Assembly (NCBI GenBank): GCA_039621445.1
Contig: CP154956.1
Location: 84,006,474 to 84,070,473, forward strand
Direction: 5' to 3'
From: Euglena gracilis
Lineage: Eukaryota > Euglenida > Euglenophyceae > Euglenales
DNA: 64,000 nt
Shown here piece by piece: positions 23,320 to 34,951 of this stretch (positions are counted from its first letter, which is position 1; each line of letters starts with the position of its first letter). The notes beneath the pieces were generated by a model that made no database searches, was not told the origin of the DNA, and worked only from the letters and a program-made list of their open reading frames with translations. The position numbers and the translations under genes were made by a program.

Positions 23320-25609
23320 CTTAGGCGGCGCATTTCGCACTTAAGCTTTTTTTCTTTGTCGATGTGCGCAAATGCGCACATCGACATTTTTTGCAAAAAT
23401 GTCAGGATATGGCCCCAATCACCCAAAAATGTTAGCAGGATGTGACGTGGTGTGCCCGAGAGCAGGAGTCACCGCAGCACATGGTATACACAACACCCAG
23501 CAGGTGTGTTTGGAACCCTGCAATGGCGGTTTCATTAACTTAGGACATCGACTGAACGATTTGGTGAGGTGTGCCCAAGCCTGAAGCGATACCCTGAAAT
23601 TTGGCTGTGTGAAAAATTAGTGGTCGGTGCGGGCAAATGCGCAAATGGACGGTGTGCACAAATGCGCACACCAACCATTCGTGCAGCTGTGAAAAAGACC
23701 ATGTGTGCCAGCTGCAATTGATGTGTTTGTAAAATTGTACAAGTGGTTGGTTTGTGCAAATTAGGAAAAAGATTTTTTGGATCGGTTTGCGCACATCTGC
23801 GCACACCAACCACTTGTGCAACTTACCACACGTACCATTTAGAGGGTGTGGCACTACTGCAGTTTGGAAATCCTTAAGTGCGAGGTGTTTTGTAGAATCT
23901 AAATACAACTAAAGGACCAGCCTGCGGGCCCTAATTTGGGCATCGGCAATTGAAGCTGTGAAAAGCCATTTCTTAGCCCCTGAAACATCAAAATAAACAA
24001 CATTTCCAGGTTTCATCCTTAAAAAACTGATTTTAGAAGTGCCCTTCACCACCAGTATTTTAGTCCGAAAAATGAGGCACGGTAAATTAGCTGAAAATGG
24101 ATGTGTCTCCTGACTTGAAAATACCTGTGTTCATGGGGCCATATAATGCAATACACCAGGGGGGGGGGAAATGCAACTTGGCCCTTCAAATTATGCAAGT
24201 CAAAAAAATGCAAAAAAAATGCAAAAAAAAATGCAAAAAAAATGCAAAAAAATGCAACTTGCATGAAAACCTTGAGAAAAAGCTGGAATATGACAGAGCT
24301 TTGCTGCCTAAAATCAAAAAAAAAAATACAGGGCAAAATATTTTATGCAAAAAAACGCAAAAAAATGCAAAAAACATCCAAACATATGCCAACCAACTAC
24401 AAATTTTTTTTTCAAGGGCAAAATATTTTATGTAAAAAATGCAAAAAAAATGCAAAAAAATCCAAACATACGGCAACCAACTACAAAAAAATTTTCCAGG
24501 GCAAAATATTTTATGCAAAAAAATGCAAAAAAATGCAAATTTCGGGAAAACCTGATTATGCAAAAAAATGCAAATTATGCAAGTTGCATTTCCCCCCCCC
24601 CTGAATACACTGACACGCTTCATTTAACCTTCACAGACATACCTTTCAACACCACCACTTTGAGCACAACACCTCCACAATCTGCTCTCCTCCTGTTTCG
24701 ATCCTTCTCTTGTGTCAGAAGTCCCCATTGCCAAGGAAATGAAAATGAAGTTTGATTGGTGCCCACAATTGTGAAAAACAACCATTTTAATGGTTGATGT
24801 GCGCATATTTGCACACACCAACACCCAAACATACCAGCAGCATTCAACAGAGGGGGTCCAACACCACAGGAATACAAGGGAGGTAACATTCAGTGTTGCC
24901 ACATTCATTTTCCAGCCCCAAACACACCGCCATTGGAGGCTCTTGGTTGGTTTTAAAATGGTTGGTGTGCGCAAACGCGCACATCGACCATGTGCGCATT
25001 TGCGCACACCGACATTATTTATGTTGTTGTGTGGGTGCCACAGAGCCTTAAACATCAGCGGGGCATTGATGGGCAACTTGCCACCGAATTCAACAGGAAA
25101 CCAGTAGCAATCCTTCTCTGTTCTGTATTCCCCTCATCAACCTCCAGTTGCGGAATTCTCCAACCTTGCATTGTTTATGTGGCATGTGGACTTCCACTCC
25201 CTTCGTAGCCAACTTCAAAAACCTCCACAACGTGCCGGAAAACTTCAGAAAGCAAGCAAAGGGGTGGACCTGCCACCCAACCTCCAGAGCACCACCTGGC
25301 ACTGGCAGCTGTCACACAGGGAATGGGGGGAGGCAGTACTGGGAATTTGGTGTTTTTGTCGGTGTTTTTCCACTTTGGGGGGATAGGTCCAGGGGTTTTC
25401 GTGTCATTCCAACCTCAAAAAAAGGCAAAAAAAAACGTAATTCCCAGGAGAGCCGGTGCCCAAAATGAGAAATCGCTCGTATTTTATCCAATCGTGTTGC
25501 CTCTCGCTCTCACCCCTTGTAACGCCGGTGCTTAAATCGGTTTTTGGCCGGTGTGCGAAAATGCGCACATCGACCCCAAAAAACTTAAGTCCGAAATGCG
25601 CCGCCTAAG
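23320..25609. mobile_element. TIR element, copy 2, inverted, carrying a nested insertion
   Basis: This is the reverse complement of the element at 14,302-16,188. It has the same ends (CTTAGGCGGCGCATTTCGCA), the same ordered internal blocks and the same GTGCGCAAATGCGCAC palindromes. It is about 400 bp longer because of the insertion at 24,157-24,603. Its left flank (GGCTCGGCCGGACC, then CACCCACCCT) matches the right half of the 5,479-5,799 element, so it appears to have inserted into a relative of that element. Confidence 0.88.
24157..24603. mobile_element. Nested 447-bp CA...TG insertion with exact AATACAC duplication
   Basis: AATACAC occurs at 24,150-24,156 and 24,604-24,610, and only once at the equivalent site of copy 1 (15,308-15,314). 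The inverted ends are CAGGGGGGGGGAAATGCAAC and its complement. The core is an A-rich series of ATGCAAAAAA units, with three blocks of AGGGCAAAATATTTTATG-type sequence. There is no coding capacity. Comparison with copy 1 gives direct proof of insertion. Confidence 0.95.
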
Positions 25610-26300
25610 ACCCAACCCCCCGGAGGTCCACTGGCTAGCCATTTTACTAACACTCCCCCCCCCTGCCCTCCCCCTGGGGGAGGGCAGGGGGGGGGGAGAC
25701 ATTGCACATGGGGAGGTCAAAAATTGCAGTGCAAAAAGTTGCACAAAATTGCACAAAATTGCACAAAATTGCACATACCAAAAAAGTCATACCAGAAACC
25801 AGAAAAGCTGCATATTCTGTCAATTTACCTGGTCGGTTCGCCCAAAAAGTTGCAACACAATCAGCCGTGGCAATATGCGATGGCAACACTTACGCCATTC
25901 ATCCTGAATTTGTTCATCGTTCAGCGGAAGACACAACAATTCATACTTAGAAATTATCAAGGCACAAAATACGAACCTGTTTGTAGAACGCCTATTGCTC
26001 CTTTGCCAATTGGCCGATTGGGTTTGAAAACTGAGTTAACCAACAATAAACAGCCTTTGAACGGAAATTTTCACTACGCACATCAGTTTCCCAGCAAAAA
26101 AAACCCGACAAATTCTCAATTGCATCAAAAACTGACATTTTCCAAAACAAAATGTCCTGGGCCATGTGCAATTAATTGCACAAAATTGCAAAAAATTGCA
26201 CATTTCAGGAAAATCGAAAATTGCACAAAATTGCAAAAATTGCACGGTGCAATTTCCCCCCCCCCCTGTGGAGGGCCCAGGTCCCCCCCCCAACTGAGAA
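25610..26300. repeat. GCACAAAATT repeats and a CCCTGCCCTCC hairpin
   Basis: A strong palindrome (CCCTGCCCTCCCCC and its complement, 25,660-25,700) is followed by TTGCACAAAA units at 25,735-25,778. Inverted-sense units lie at 26,168-26,250, ending in poly-C. The two arrays probably mark the two ends of one insertion of about 580 bp (25,690-26,270). Confidence 0.5.
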
Positions 26301-26574
26301 AAAAATTTCCTCTGACGCTGCGCACCGAGGTGAAAATGAGGTTTTTATGTGTTTTTGGGGCTGATTTTGTTCCCAAAAAAATCCAAAAATGGCCAAAAAT
26401 GGGCATTTCGGCAGGTCCAAAAAAGGTTTTTCGGGGCTTCGCGCTGGTCACAGGAAAAAAATTTCCACTCAGCTGGCCCTGCTAACAGACCTGGGGGGAG
26501 GGTCCACGGGATTTCCACTAGCCAAATTGGGACAAATCCAGATACAAAAAAAAAACAAAATACAAATAAAAAAT

Positions 26575-26852
26575 GCGACACAAATAAAAAGAGAAAATGG
26601 GTGAAGCAAGTTTCGCCAGAAGAGAAAGCAAAAAAAAGTAAAAATTGGAGTGCAGCTCTCCTCTGGCCCGCAGCGCAGGACAGGAAAGGCAAGCCTGGCC
26701 ACCTGAGGCGCAGTGGCTGGGGTTGCCGGCACCACCCCGTTCTGGGCAGCGAGGCGAGCAGGTGTCGTTTTGTGAAGGGTGGGGTGGATGTGCAGCAAAC
26801 AAAGAAACAGACCGTAGGAGGGGTTGGTGAATCCCAGCCAACGGAACCAAGG
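26575..26852 (+). CDS. Candidate exon, basic protein segment
   Basis: A plus frame reads VSPEEKAKKSKNWSAALL, then DRKGKPGHLRRSGWGC and FVKGGVDVQQTKKQTVGG. It reaches ACCAAG|GTGAATGG, a good donor. The minus strand is open for more than 200 codons across the same bases, so strand is uncertain. No family is recognised. Confidence 0.25.
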
Positions 26853-26855
26853 TGA

Positions 26856-28660
26856 ATGGCAGAATGTGTGCTCCTGTGCAAACATGCTGCTGCCGCAAAC
26901 AATGCCGTGTGGGGAATTTCCTGGACCCTTGTCGGACGCCCCGAATCAGCCAAACGCCACGGGGAGCAGCCCATGAAAAGATGAAAAGTGGTGTTGGGCG
27001 ACCCTGCTGGCTGGCCGCGGTACAGCCGCACATGTGTGGGAATGAATTTTGTTTGATCCGGTCGATGTCCAGTGGACGGTCCTTCGACAAGGAATGGTTT
27101 CCAGAGAAAGGAGCCACAGCATAGCGTAGCCCCCCCCCCCCCCAACGGGCATTTTCAAAAAACCAGCAACCACTTCCAAACCCTGGGGGGGGGGGGAATC
27201 TGGCCAATGAAACCAAAATGGCTAAAATCAATGGATTTTGGTCAAATATTTCAAGGGTTTTCTGGTGCCTTCGACACCGGGTGGGCTACTTTCGGCCGGC
27301 TCTGGCCGGCTCCCGGCCAAAACCGGAGCCACGAGGGGGCTCGGCTCCGGTGCCATACGCAGTCACTCACCCCACAGGGGGGGGGGGGTGGACACACCTT
27401 TAAGCAATTCAAGCAATGATGTCCCCAACCCTGTGGGGGGCTCACAAGGCACCTGCGGTCGGAAGGAATCGGCCCTGTCATGGCAGTGCCAACCTTTGGC
27501 GAGGAGGCGGCCACCAACGGGCTGGGGACAAGGTTCGATATAATCCCAGGGGGGGGGTCCGGACCCCCCTCCGGTCCTGGAGGGGGGAGGGGGGGACACC
27601 CTTCCCCTCCTCCACCCCAGGCGTCCTCCTTTCTCAAACCCTGGCTGGGGGTGGGGGCGGGGTTGCTGTGGCCAGCGGGAACAGCACCAGACTTGCAGCC
27701 GCCTGTGACCGACCACTGTGGCGGGGACTCAACACAAATGGCCACCACTGGCAGGAAGTAAGCTCTTTAAGTGAACCCATAAAAGCCTCATGGGTTTGAC
27801 TAGAAGCCCCCTCCCTCCTTCCAAGCACCTCCAGACACTTGGAATTTCGGTGCTGTTGTCGAGATTTGTGGATTTGTTGGGTTGAACACTGGAGGTGGGT
27901 CTCGGTCACATCATTCGAGGGATTTGACCAAGGCAAACAACGTCTGGTCCACCATATGGTTTATTCATGGGATTGGTATTTACCTTATCAGATTTCACCT
28001 CATTTTTTTATCTGGTATTGGGACTCAATTAGGCGCACATGAGTTTCAAAAACATTACCAATTAGATGGACGTTAGATTTATGACAGCCTGTGAGAAGAG
28101 CAAAAATCTCACATTTCCCCCCAAAAAAGCCAAATATAAATTGAGAATGTCGCTTGGATGCGTAGAAATCAAAAAAAAATCACTCAAAAATGCGGAAACA
28201 GAGGACGATGAACAACGACTCTCTATGGCAATTCCATCGAGACGGTGATTTCAACCAACTGCTTGTCAGTGCCAGCAAGGAGTTTTTGCAATCAAAAGAA
28301 TCCTGCCTAAAAACAGGAAAATTACCATCTTTGGTCAACCCTGCGATTGAGATCAACGGTGTTGTTGTTGCTATGACAAAAAAAAATCATCCTTTCCTAA
28401 ACTTCTTTCATTTTTAAACGAAAAACAGCTCTCTTTTCAAAAACAACCCCTAACCAAATAAAATAGGGAAACAGGACGAACAGCGTTGTGCAAACCGCTG
28501 ACCAAATCAAAACAATCCTCTTTTGGACAAGGTCATTTGTCATTTCTTGTTGCAAAAATTTTTTGGTATCGTGTTTTGGTGTCATTTCTTGTTGCAAAAA
28601 GTGTTGTCGGGATTTGTTGCTGGAGGTGCTTGCCCCCACACGCATGTGAAGGAAAAATCA
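26856..28660. other. G-tract insertions and spacer, no firm gene
   Basis: Poly-C/poly-G pairs at 27,130-27,143, 27,185-27,196, 27,377-27,388 and 27,550-27,600 suggest one or two overlapping insertions. One contains a CGGCCGGCTCTGGCCGGCTC block. Short plus-strand frames between 28,080 and 28,420 are not supported further. Confidence 0.35.
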
Positions 28661-28671
28661 CAATCCAAATA

Positions 28672-29033
28672 AACCCCCAAAATAATACCCCCCATAAAAT
28701 GGACCCCCCATGAATAAGACCTCCCTGGCAGGTCCGAGCAAAAATCCATGAAAAGGACCCCCCCCCCATTTATAAGACCCCCCCTGCCGGCGCAAAGCGC
28801 CGGATTTTTTAAAAAAATTCACACAATTCAGCATATTTTATCCCATTTGTCTGGCGTGAAGCGCCGAATTTTTCGAAAACTGGTATTTTGGGGGACATTT
28901 TTGGACATTTTGGGGGGTCGAAAAATTTTCCAGCAAAAATACATAAAATGGACCCTCCATGAATAAGACCCCCCTTGGGCTTTCCAGCAACCGACCCATG
29001 AAATGGACCCGGGTCTTACTTTGGGGGGGGGGT
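28672..29033. mobile_element. TA-flanked AACCCCC element
   Basis: A TA at 28,670-28,671 precedes AACCCCCAAAATAATACC, and the complement-like right end GGTCTTACTTTGGGGGG lies before a TA at 29,034. The motif ATAAGACC(C)CCC is repeated in one orientation. Two hairpins (CCGGCGCAAAGCGCCGG and GGCGTGAAGCGCC) lie in the middle. Confidence 0.75.
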
Positions 29034-29201
29034 TAGAAGCCCTCCCCATCCGTTTTCGACCAACAGTCCAAATCAATTTAGGGTGGGTTTGCTGCTAACC
29101 TTCTAATAACCAACCTGAAAAGAATGCAGCATCCTTCCTCCCGAATGGAGTACGGCATTATCAGAAAGATCAAAGGAAAGGCAAATCACTGTGCTTGCTG
29201 C

Positions 29202-29320
29202 CAGGCATTTGCTTAAGGACCCCCGGGGGGGGTACTGGCTAGCCAATCGGCTAGACACTGGAAAAAATGGACTAGCTAGACCCCCCCGGGGGGTACTGCA
29301 ATCCCTTAAGCAAATGCCTG
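29202..29320. mobile_element. 119-bp foldback insertion, exact CTTGCTGC duplication
   Basis: CTTGCTGC occurs at 29,194-29,201 and 29,321-29,328. Between them lie inverted ends CAGGCATTTGCTTAAGG and the complement of CAGGCATTTGCTTAAGGG, then CCCCCGGGGGG tracts. It is among the smallest and cleanest members of the CA...TG family. Confidence 0.95.
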
Positions 29321-30150
29321 CTTGCTGCCCCTGTCTTCTTTCTGATGAAGAATAGACAAGGAAGAAACTTCATTTCGGGCTGGTTTGGGGGTTAGACAGG
29401 GTCCGAAAAACAGATGCTGCTGCTGCTGATGGAGAGATACGGAGCAAGCCTGAACACGTGAGAGGTTCACTGGCAGGTTGGTTGAAGATGGGTTCAGCAT
29501 CACCTTGTCAATTGGCAATGGCTTGGGAACTACAGCATCGGCTTCGAGCTTAACCGGCTGAATGGCGGTCGTTGGTTTGGGGTTCTGCCAGGGCAAACCA
29601 TGCATACTGATGACCAGGCCTTTTGTCATGCCTGGTCATCACAGGCATGACAGGCATGCCGGTCAAAAACAAAAGGAAGAGGAGGGGGCGTCGCAGATTG
29701 CCCTTGGGGTGCGGGCCCTGGAATTCCCCCACAGGGGAGGGGGGTCTATTGTTGGCAGTCCTGTGGTGGGCCCTGGGTGTCTGTCATCAGAATTTGTGGA
29801 GGTCGAAACATCGGGCACAGGAGCCTGCAGGTGACACCCTTCGACATGCACCCACAAAGAGGGGGGCTCCGTTTTTTTCGCCAAAGATGTCACTGCGCAG
29901 CAAACGAGGGATGAGCTCACCAATTTGAACACCGCCGCACAACAAAGCAGGGCGTACATTCCTCCTCACAGGATACGCCATATGTGATTCGTTCCCAAGG
30001 ACGACCCACCAATTCCCCTGCCAACCCCTGCCGAACCAGGGATTGACCAGATCGGAAGGAGCTGGTCTGAACTCCCTCTGGTCCGGGGCAGGGGGACACA
30101 AATTGAAATGCCACTGACCCAATTGAGGGTTCAACTTCGATTTATTTTGA
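29306..30150. other. Open frames on both strands
   Basis: A minus frame (30,239-29,787) runs 150 codons (QLGQWHFNLCPPAPDQREFR and on). Another minus frame at 29,630-29,330 looks like a disordered segment. A plus frame (RDELTNLNTAAQQSRAYIPP) is equally protein-like but contains an in-frame stop. I cannot decide the strand. Confidence 0.3.
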
Positions 30151-30159
30151 GTCGACTTC

Positions 30160-30424
30160 AGCCAAAATTGGACACCCCTGGTAAATCCTTCGAAATCAAT
30201 AAACCTCCCATCTAAGGACCCCACTCCGGACCAACTCACTTATTCTGAACCACCAACTCAAAAAAATCTCGTCGTCCTATTCAGGGGAGAGGTGAAAGAC
30301 GAACCCACTGCAGAGTCTGTGAAATCTCCCCCAAACCTGCAAGAGGCCTGTTCTGGCTTCGCCAGCGTGGACGTGTCGACAAACACAACCACAGGGATGG
30401 TGGGATCCGCCATCCTTGCTGCCT
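30160..30424 (+). CDS. Candidate 3' exon, unknown protein
   Basis: A plus frame opens after a possible TTTTGAG or TTCAG acceptor at about 30,150-30,162. It reads PLVNPSKSINLPSKDPTPDQ, GEVKDEPTAESVKSPPNLQE and GFASVDVSTNTTTGMVGSA before a stop at 30,424. Codon composition looks coding. The reverse strand carries its own frames, so confidence is limited. Confidence 0.3.
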
Positions 30425-30731
30425 GACAGCCAAAAGAAACATAAAAACAAACGTATGAGAGGATGGTGTAATGGTGCAAATGCACAGGAAAAGCCACCAT
30501 GGTAAGTGCAGAGGATGGACAGGGCTGGGGGGAGGCACCTCACCTACGTCTCATACCATTTGCAGAAAAGAGATATTTCAGGGCACATTGGCACACAAGA
30601 ATCCCAAAATCTCAGAATTCTGGAAGTTGACAAAAAGCTTCCTGGCATTTCAAGCAGAATCAATATAAATAAAAGATGACTGTGAGCAACACAAACACAA
30701 CTATACTATATAGACATGGACATGGATGCAC

Positions 30732-30815
30732 CTTCGCCCGTTGCTCAATCTTCTTCTTCCAGTTAGCAAACTCGTCTTCAGCCTTTCTGCGTGCATGGTC
30801 GAGGCTTTTGACCAA
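30732..30815 (-). CDS. Coiled-coil exon of an unknown protein
   Basis: An 84-nt minus-strand exon is bounded by TTCTTTCCCCATTCAG and AAG|GTGCAT. It encodes 28 residues in phase: LVKSLDHARRKAEDEFANWK, then KKIEQRAK. This is a strongly charged helix with heptad-like spacing, typical of coiled coil. It joins in phase to the exon at 31,708-31,781. The flanking AT-rich sequence behaves as intron. The protein family is not recognisable from these two exons. Confidence 0.65.
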
Positions 30816-31707
30816 CTGAATGGGGAAAGAAAAGGCAGCTGATAAAAAGATTTAATTTATAATTTATAACTACAATGTAGAATATTTAATAATTACAATA
30901 TATTATTTATTACTCATAAAAAAAACCAAAAAGAAGACCCCCCTCAGGAGCTCCAAACATCTCAGATAAAACAATCAATCAATTTTCCACAAATGGGCAG
31001 TTCCAAATTATGTCAGTGTAAACCATGCACAAATAACAATAAAAAAAGCCTTATTGCTTCTTACTTCTTGCTTATTTCATCTTGCTTCTAACTTCTTGCT
31101 TCTTCCTCATGGAGACCAACAGCTCTAACGTGAAGGCTTTGGTGGGACAAGAATTTGTTGGGTGAAGAAATCAAATGGACAAAGACGATATCAATGCAAA
31201 ATGGCCATCTTAAAATATTCCTGCTTTGCCTGCTATGAATTCACAAAATCCAAAACAAACGTGAATCAAAAAAAAACGACAGAAACACAGTGCCCTGCTG
31301 CTGGAACGGATTGGCATTTCAAATAAAACTCCAGACAACAGAGATTTGGAGCTTTTGGGCATAGTTTTTGCAATTTTTCACATTTCCTTTTTGACAATCT
31401 TCTTTTTCAAAAAAAATTGACACATTCATGGCAGATTTTGACAGAGAATTTGAGAGGGTGTTGTGACTTTTAAGACTGTGTACGTACAGCAATCAAGACC
31501 AAAAAATCGGTCTGTTTCGCGAACTGTGTCAGAAAAAAGCTTAAAATAGAAATCTTCATTTTGAAAATTCTGTCAAAACATTTTAGAAATAAATACATAA
31601 AACAAATTCTGTCATTTCTTTGCAAGGATTTGTCAAGCACCTCTAAGGATAGAGGGTGCCAGCTGTACAACTCAACACAACAGCCATAAAAAAAAGATGA
31701 GACAGAC
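30816..31707 (-). other. Intron between the two coiled-coil exons
   Basis: AT-rich sequence without frames or insertions, containing TTACTTCTTGCTTATTTC-type CTT repeats at about 31,060-31,105. It contrasts with the G-tract-rich surroundings. Confidence 0.5.
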
Positions 31708-31781
31708 GTTTTTGTGAGTCATGCGCTGCCTCTCCAACTTCACTTTCGCCTTTGCCTTGTCGTCAGGAAGGCCATCTGGCT
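31708..31781 (-). CDS. Charged exon upstream of the coiled-coil exon
   Basis: A 74-nt minus-strand exon after TTCCCTGGTTTGCAG encodes PDGLPDDKAKAKVKLERQRM and THKN, ending at AAC|GTCTGT. It is Lys/Arg/Glu rich and extends the helical segment encoded at 30,732-30,815, which it joins in phase 0. The insertion at 31,923-32,206 lies just 5' of it, in the preceding intron. Confidence 0.55.
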
Positions 31782-31922
31782 CTGCAAACCAGGGAAAAGA
31801 GGAGTACAAAAAAAATTCTGCAAACGTCCTTAATAACCAGTAGGAAACAAAATGTGGATGTCCCTTTTATTAAAAATAAACATTGGGTTGGTGATCACAG
31901 CCATCCTGTATGGCGTTTGCAC

Positions 31923-32206
31923 CAGGCTGATTTGACCAACCCCGGGGGGAGTGGGGGGTTGCCCTAGATTGCCTGGGCAGGCAGGCACAACCCCCCGGGC
32001 CCGGGGGGGGGGGGGTTGGTGCCTGCTTGGTTGTGAGCTTTTCTGAGCTTCCAGCGCCTTCGGCGCCGGAAGTGCCTTGGCCGAGTGCAGAGGCACTTTT
32101 ACCCCCCCTTAGGAGGGGTCGGATCTGGGTGCTTTGGAGTGCCTGCCCAGGCAGGCACCCCCCCCCACCCCAGGGTGGGGTCTGCACCACCTGAAAATTC
32201 AGCCTG
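31923..32206. mobile_element. 284-bp CA...TG insertion with exact GTTTGCAC duplication
   Basis: GTTTGCAC is at 31,915-31,922 and at 32,207-32,214. Inverted ends CAGGCTGATTT and the complement of CAGGCTGAATTT enclose poly-G/C tracts. The hairpin AGCGCCTTCGGCGCC lies near the middle (about 32,050). GCCTGCCCAGGCAGGC also appears as a secondary palindrome. It lies in a probable intron of the minus-strand coiled-coil gene. Confidence 0.95.
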
Positions 32207-32539
32207 GTTTGCACATTTACGTAGCAGGGTCATCATATTTGTGAAAAAACACCGTTGGTCTCTTTTTTTTGTCTTTTCTTTTCGAAGAACGCAAATCAGA
32301 GGTTACATTATTTCACAGACTTCTATCATGCTTGATAATTTGAAAAAAAAGACATCTCTGGTATCGTTCCATGCGCCATTGAAATGAAACTTTGTGTTGC
32401 ATTTTCTAAACTTTTCCACTGCCCAAATAACTAGTAAACAACAACAAACAGAATAAACGATAAAAAAATATGCCTTTTGAAAATGACGCAACTTGGTTAT
32501 TGTAAAACTGTTGGGTTTTTCAAGGGGTTTCTTGAGCAG

Positions 32540-32643
32540 CACAAGCAATCATGACCTCCAACAACAGCCAATTCAGCACCGCAAAACTTCGTCCAAGGGA
32601 GGGGGAAATGGCCCTCTTCCACCCTTTCGCCAGTCGAGGTGGC
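32540..32643 (-). CDS. Candidate exon, unknown
   Basis: The minus strand has TTCTTCGTGTTCATTCAG as a strong acceptor at 32,644. Two frames stay open after it: ATSTGERVEEGHFPLPWTKF, and one ending in a hydrophobic segment. The frame and donor are therefore not fixed. It lies upstream of the coiled-coil exons on the same strand and may belong to that gene. Confidence 0.3.
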
Positions 32644-32779
32644 CTGAATGAACACGAAGAAAGATGCAGTGCACACATACAGCATAATGATTGATTCGGA
32701 ATTTCCTTTTTTGAAATTTGGTTGTTGGAAGGTGTGTAGTATCCAGGATAGAAGCAGGCAAAACCGCTGGCAATAATAT

Positions 32780-33410
32780 TACCGCTATTTCACCAAGAAA
32801 ACCGACTGACTAACCAAAAATCCTCCATATGAATACCAAACAGAATACTTAATTGCACAGGACAGACCAAGACGTTCTTTCAATCAGGAGTTCCAAGCAA
32901 ATTGGAATCCAGTTCGAAACCATCTAATTGCTTCCTGCCAGGGCAGGCAGGAAGTCGGCGGTTTCAAATGTTTTTTTTTTGCTTTGAATCAGGTAACAAG
33001 CCTCTTGTGGTGATGCCGTTCAAAAAAGCGCACGCATGTGTAGTTTCCTGGCAAAAGCCATGCAATTTGCAAGAAAACCACCGACCCACCCACCCACCCC
33101 CGTTCGCAACATTTTCGCTCTTTTCCCCCCCAAAAAAGGATCGCCCTCGCCTTGCCAGAGGGGGAGAAAACCAGGGGGAGATATTTCGGCGTTTTACTCA
33201 GGGGTTTTAATTATGGTTTATTCCAAAGTATTCCGGAATAGTAGAGTTTTTCGGGTTATTCCGGTAACTTTCTGCCGAAATAGACTTATATTTCTTTGAA
33301 TTTATCTTAAGACGAAATCTTTAGGGATGTAAATACGTTGTTTGGTTTCCCAGATCCACCTTATTCACAACTCCATTTGGAATAGCTTCTTAGCTTCATC
33401 TACATCCATA
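32780..33410. other. Spacer, no gene
   Basis: The only structure noted is a short palindrome CTTCCTGCC...GGCAGGAAG at 32,930-32,953. Confidence 0.4.
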
Positions 33411-33415
33411 ACTGG

Positions 33416-34905
33416 TAAACCCCCCCTAATAAGTGCACAGGTGCGCACATTTAAGGACATAGTTTCGGACCCCAAGAGGTGCGCACTTATTAGGGCAAAG
33501 CCCAAAATACTTAATTTCCCCCCACTCTTTTTGGGGGCAAACTTTTTTGGCAAGTTGAGGTCATTTCAAATTTCAAGACATTTTTTTGCCATTTTGGGCC
33601 GCTTTTTCCATTTTTTTTAGTCACTTTTTGGTCATTTTTGGCCCAAAATGACCAAAGAAATGTCCCAAGGGTCCCAGACACTTCCTGAAAATTTTCGAAG
33701 TCCTCAAAATAGTCTCAAAAAAATTGCGCATATAAACCCTCTCCCCAAATAACACCCCCCCCCAAATAATACCCCCCCCAAATAATACCCCCCCCCTCTC
33801 GGGGTCCGACTTTGGCCGCCGAAATAATACCCCCCCCCCCCCGGTTTCGGGCCGAAGGCCCGGATTTTTGACCTGGAAATGTAGGTAAAAATCACAATCT
33901 CTTGCAACAAATTACGAGAAAAAATCGATTTTTCTGGATGATCTGGCCTCCAAAAAATGCTAAATTTCATGAGAAAGTACAAAAAAATGACCCCAAAGGG
34001 GGGTTTTGGCGCTATTTTTGCTCCTACGGAACTTCGAAAAATTTCGAAAACTTTTGGGAAATAATACCCCCCCAAATAATACCCCCCCCCTCGGGCCGGA
34101 ACTTCGGGCGAAAAAAATGATTCCCTGGGGGGTATTATTTGGGGGGGTTTACCCTCACTCCCCCCTCAAAGTGGCCACCCTCCAGGCACCGTGGGACCCC
34201 AAAATGGCCACGCTGGGGGGACACTTTGTGGGGGGCAGGCTTTTTTAATTGGGTGCCTACCACACGGGGGGGGGGGGTGCCAGGGGCACCCCCCCCCATT
34301 CCGAAACGAAAGGCAGGCACCCTATACCCCATCCGAAACCCCCCGGGGGGGTCGGGTTTTTGGGGGTGCCTTTCTCGAGATATTTTCGAAAAATCGATTT
34401 TTTGACCGATTTTTGAACCCTGCAAAATGGAAGTCGGAAGGGGGGGGGCGGGTCAATCCTACCCAGCCTGGACCCTTTTGCAGCTGAATAACTCGGGCCT
34501 GGCGGGGAATTGGGGGTCAAACGGAGGTGATTCGAAAACTAGAAATCCAGTCGCTCGCGACTGGAAAAAAAATTCCGGTAACGGAGCCGGGATCATGGTG
34601 ATGATCCGCCGGTTCCCAAGGTGGCCCGGGGGGGGGGCGGTGGGCGGGATCGACTCCCCCTTTTGCCCAGGGGTAAGCTTCGCTCATTCCCATAAAGGGA
34701 TAAGTGCGCAGTGCCCTAATTATGCGCAGTGCCCTAATTTTAGTCCCCTTCTTGTGGTGTCAAGCAATGAAAGAAGTGATTATGTGTCAAATTTGGGCTT
34801 GGATGATGTAAATATTTGGTCTGAGAAGGACAGTTCTGAGGATTGTGTGTGCTTTTCCGACCTGAGATGTGGCAGTTATTTCTCCTTTGGGGGGGGGGGT
34901 GCGCA
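33416..34905. repeat. Copy of the 8.2-kb element split by nested insertions
   Basis: The left end (TA, AACCCCCCCTAATAAGTGC, then a TAGTTTCGGACCCCAAGAGG block) matches 8,172-8,300. The interior block (CAAGCAATGA, GGTCTGAGAAGGAC, CGACCTGAGATGTG) matches 8,325-8,450 but is displaced to 34,745-34,890. About 1.2 kb of other insertions lies between, including 33,735-34,149 and a poly-G element at about 34,250-34,450. Confidence 0.65.
33735..34149. mobile_element. TA-flanked AACCCCC element, 415 bp
   Basis: A TA at 33,733-33,734 precedes AACCCTCTCCCCAAATAACA. The right end TATTATTTGGGGGGGTT precedes a TA at 34,150. AAATAATACCCCCC units repeat directly near the left end, and two more occur near the right end. 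The terminal motif is shared with 11,836-12,171. Confidence 0.8.
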
Positions 34906-34951
34906 CAAACGAAGTAACCTCCTGCAGCAAAAATCAGAGCTATGGGTCATT

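Noticed and set aside
24045-24625. Phe/Lys-rich frames of about 140 codons on both strands
   Set aside because: They are produced by the ATGCAAAAAA repeats of the nested insertion.
25735-26250. CRISPR-like TTGCACAAAA repeats
   Set aside because: Units are short, irregular and lack uniform unique spacers. They fit the ends of an insertion.
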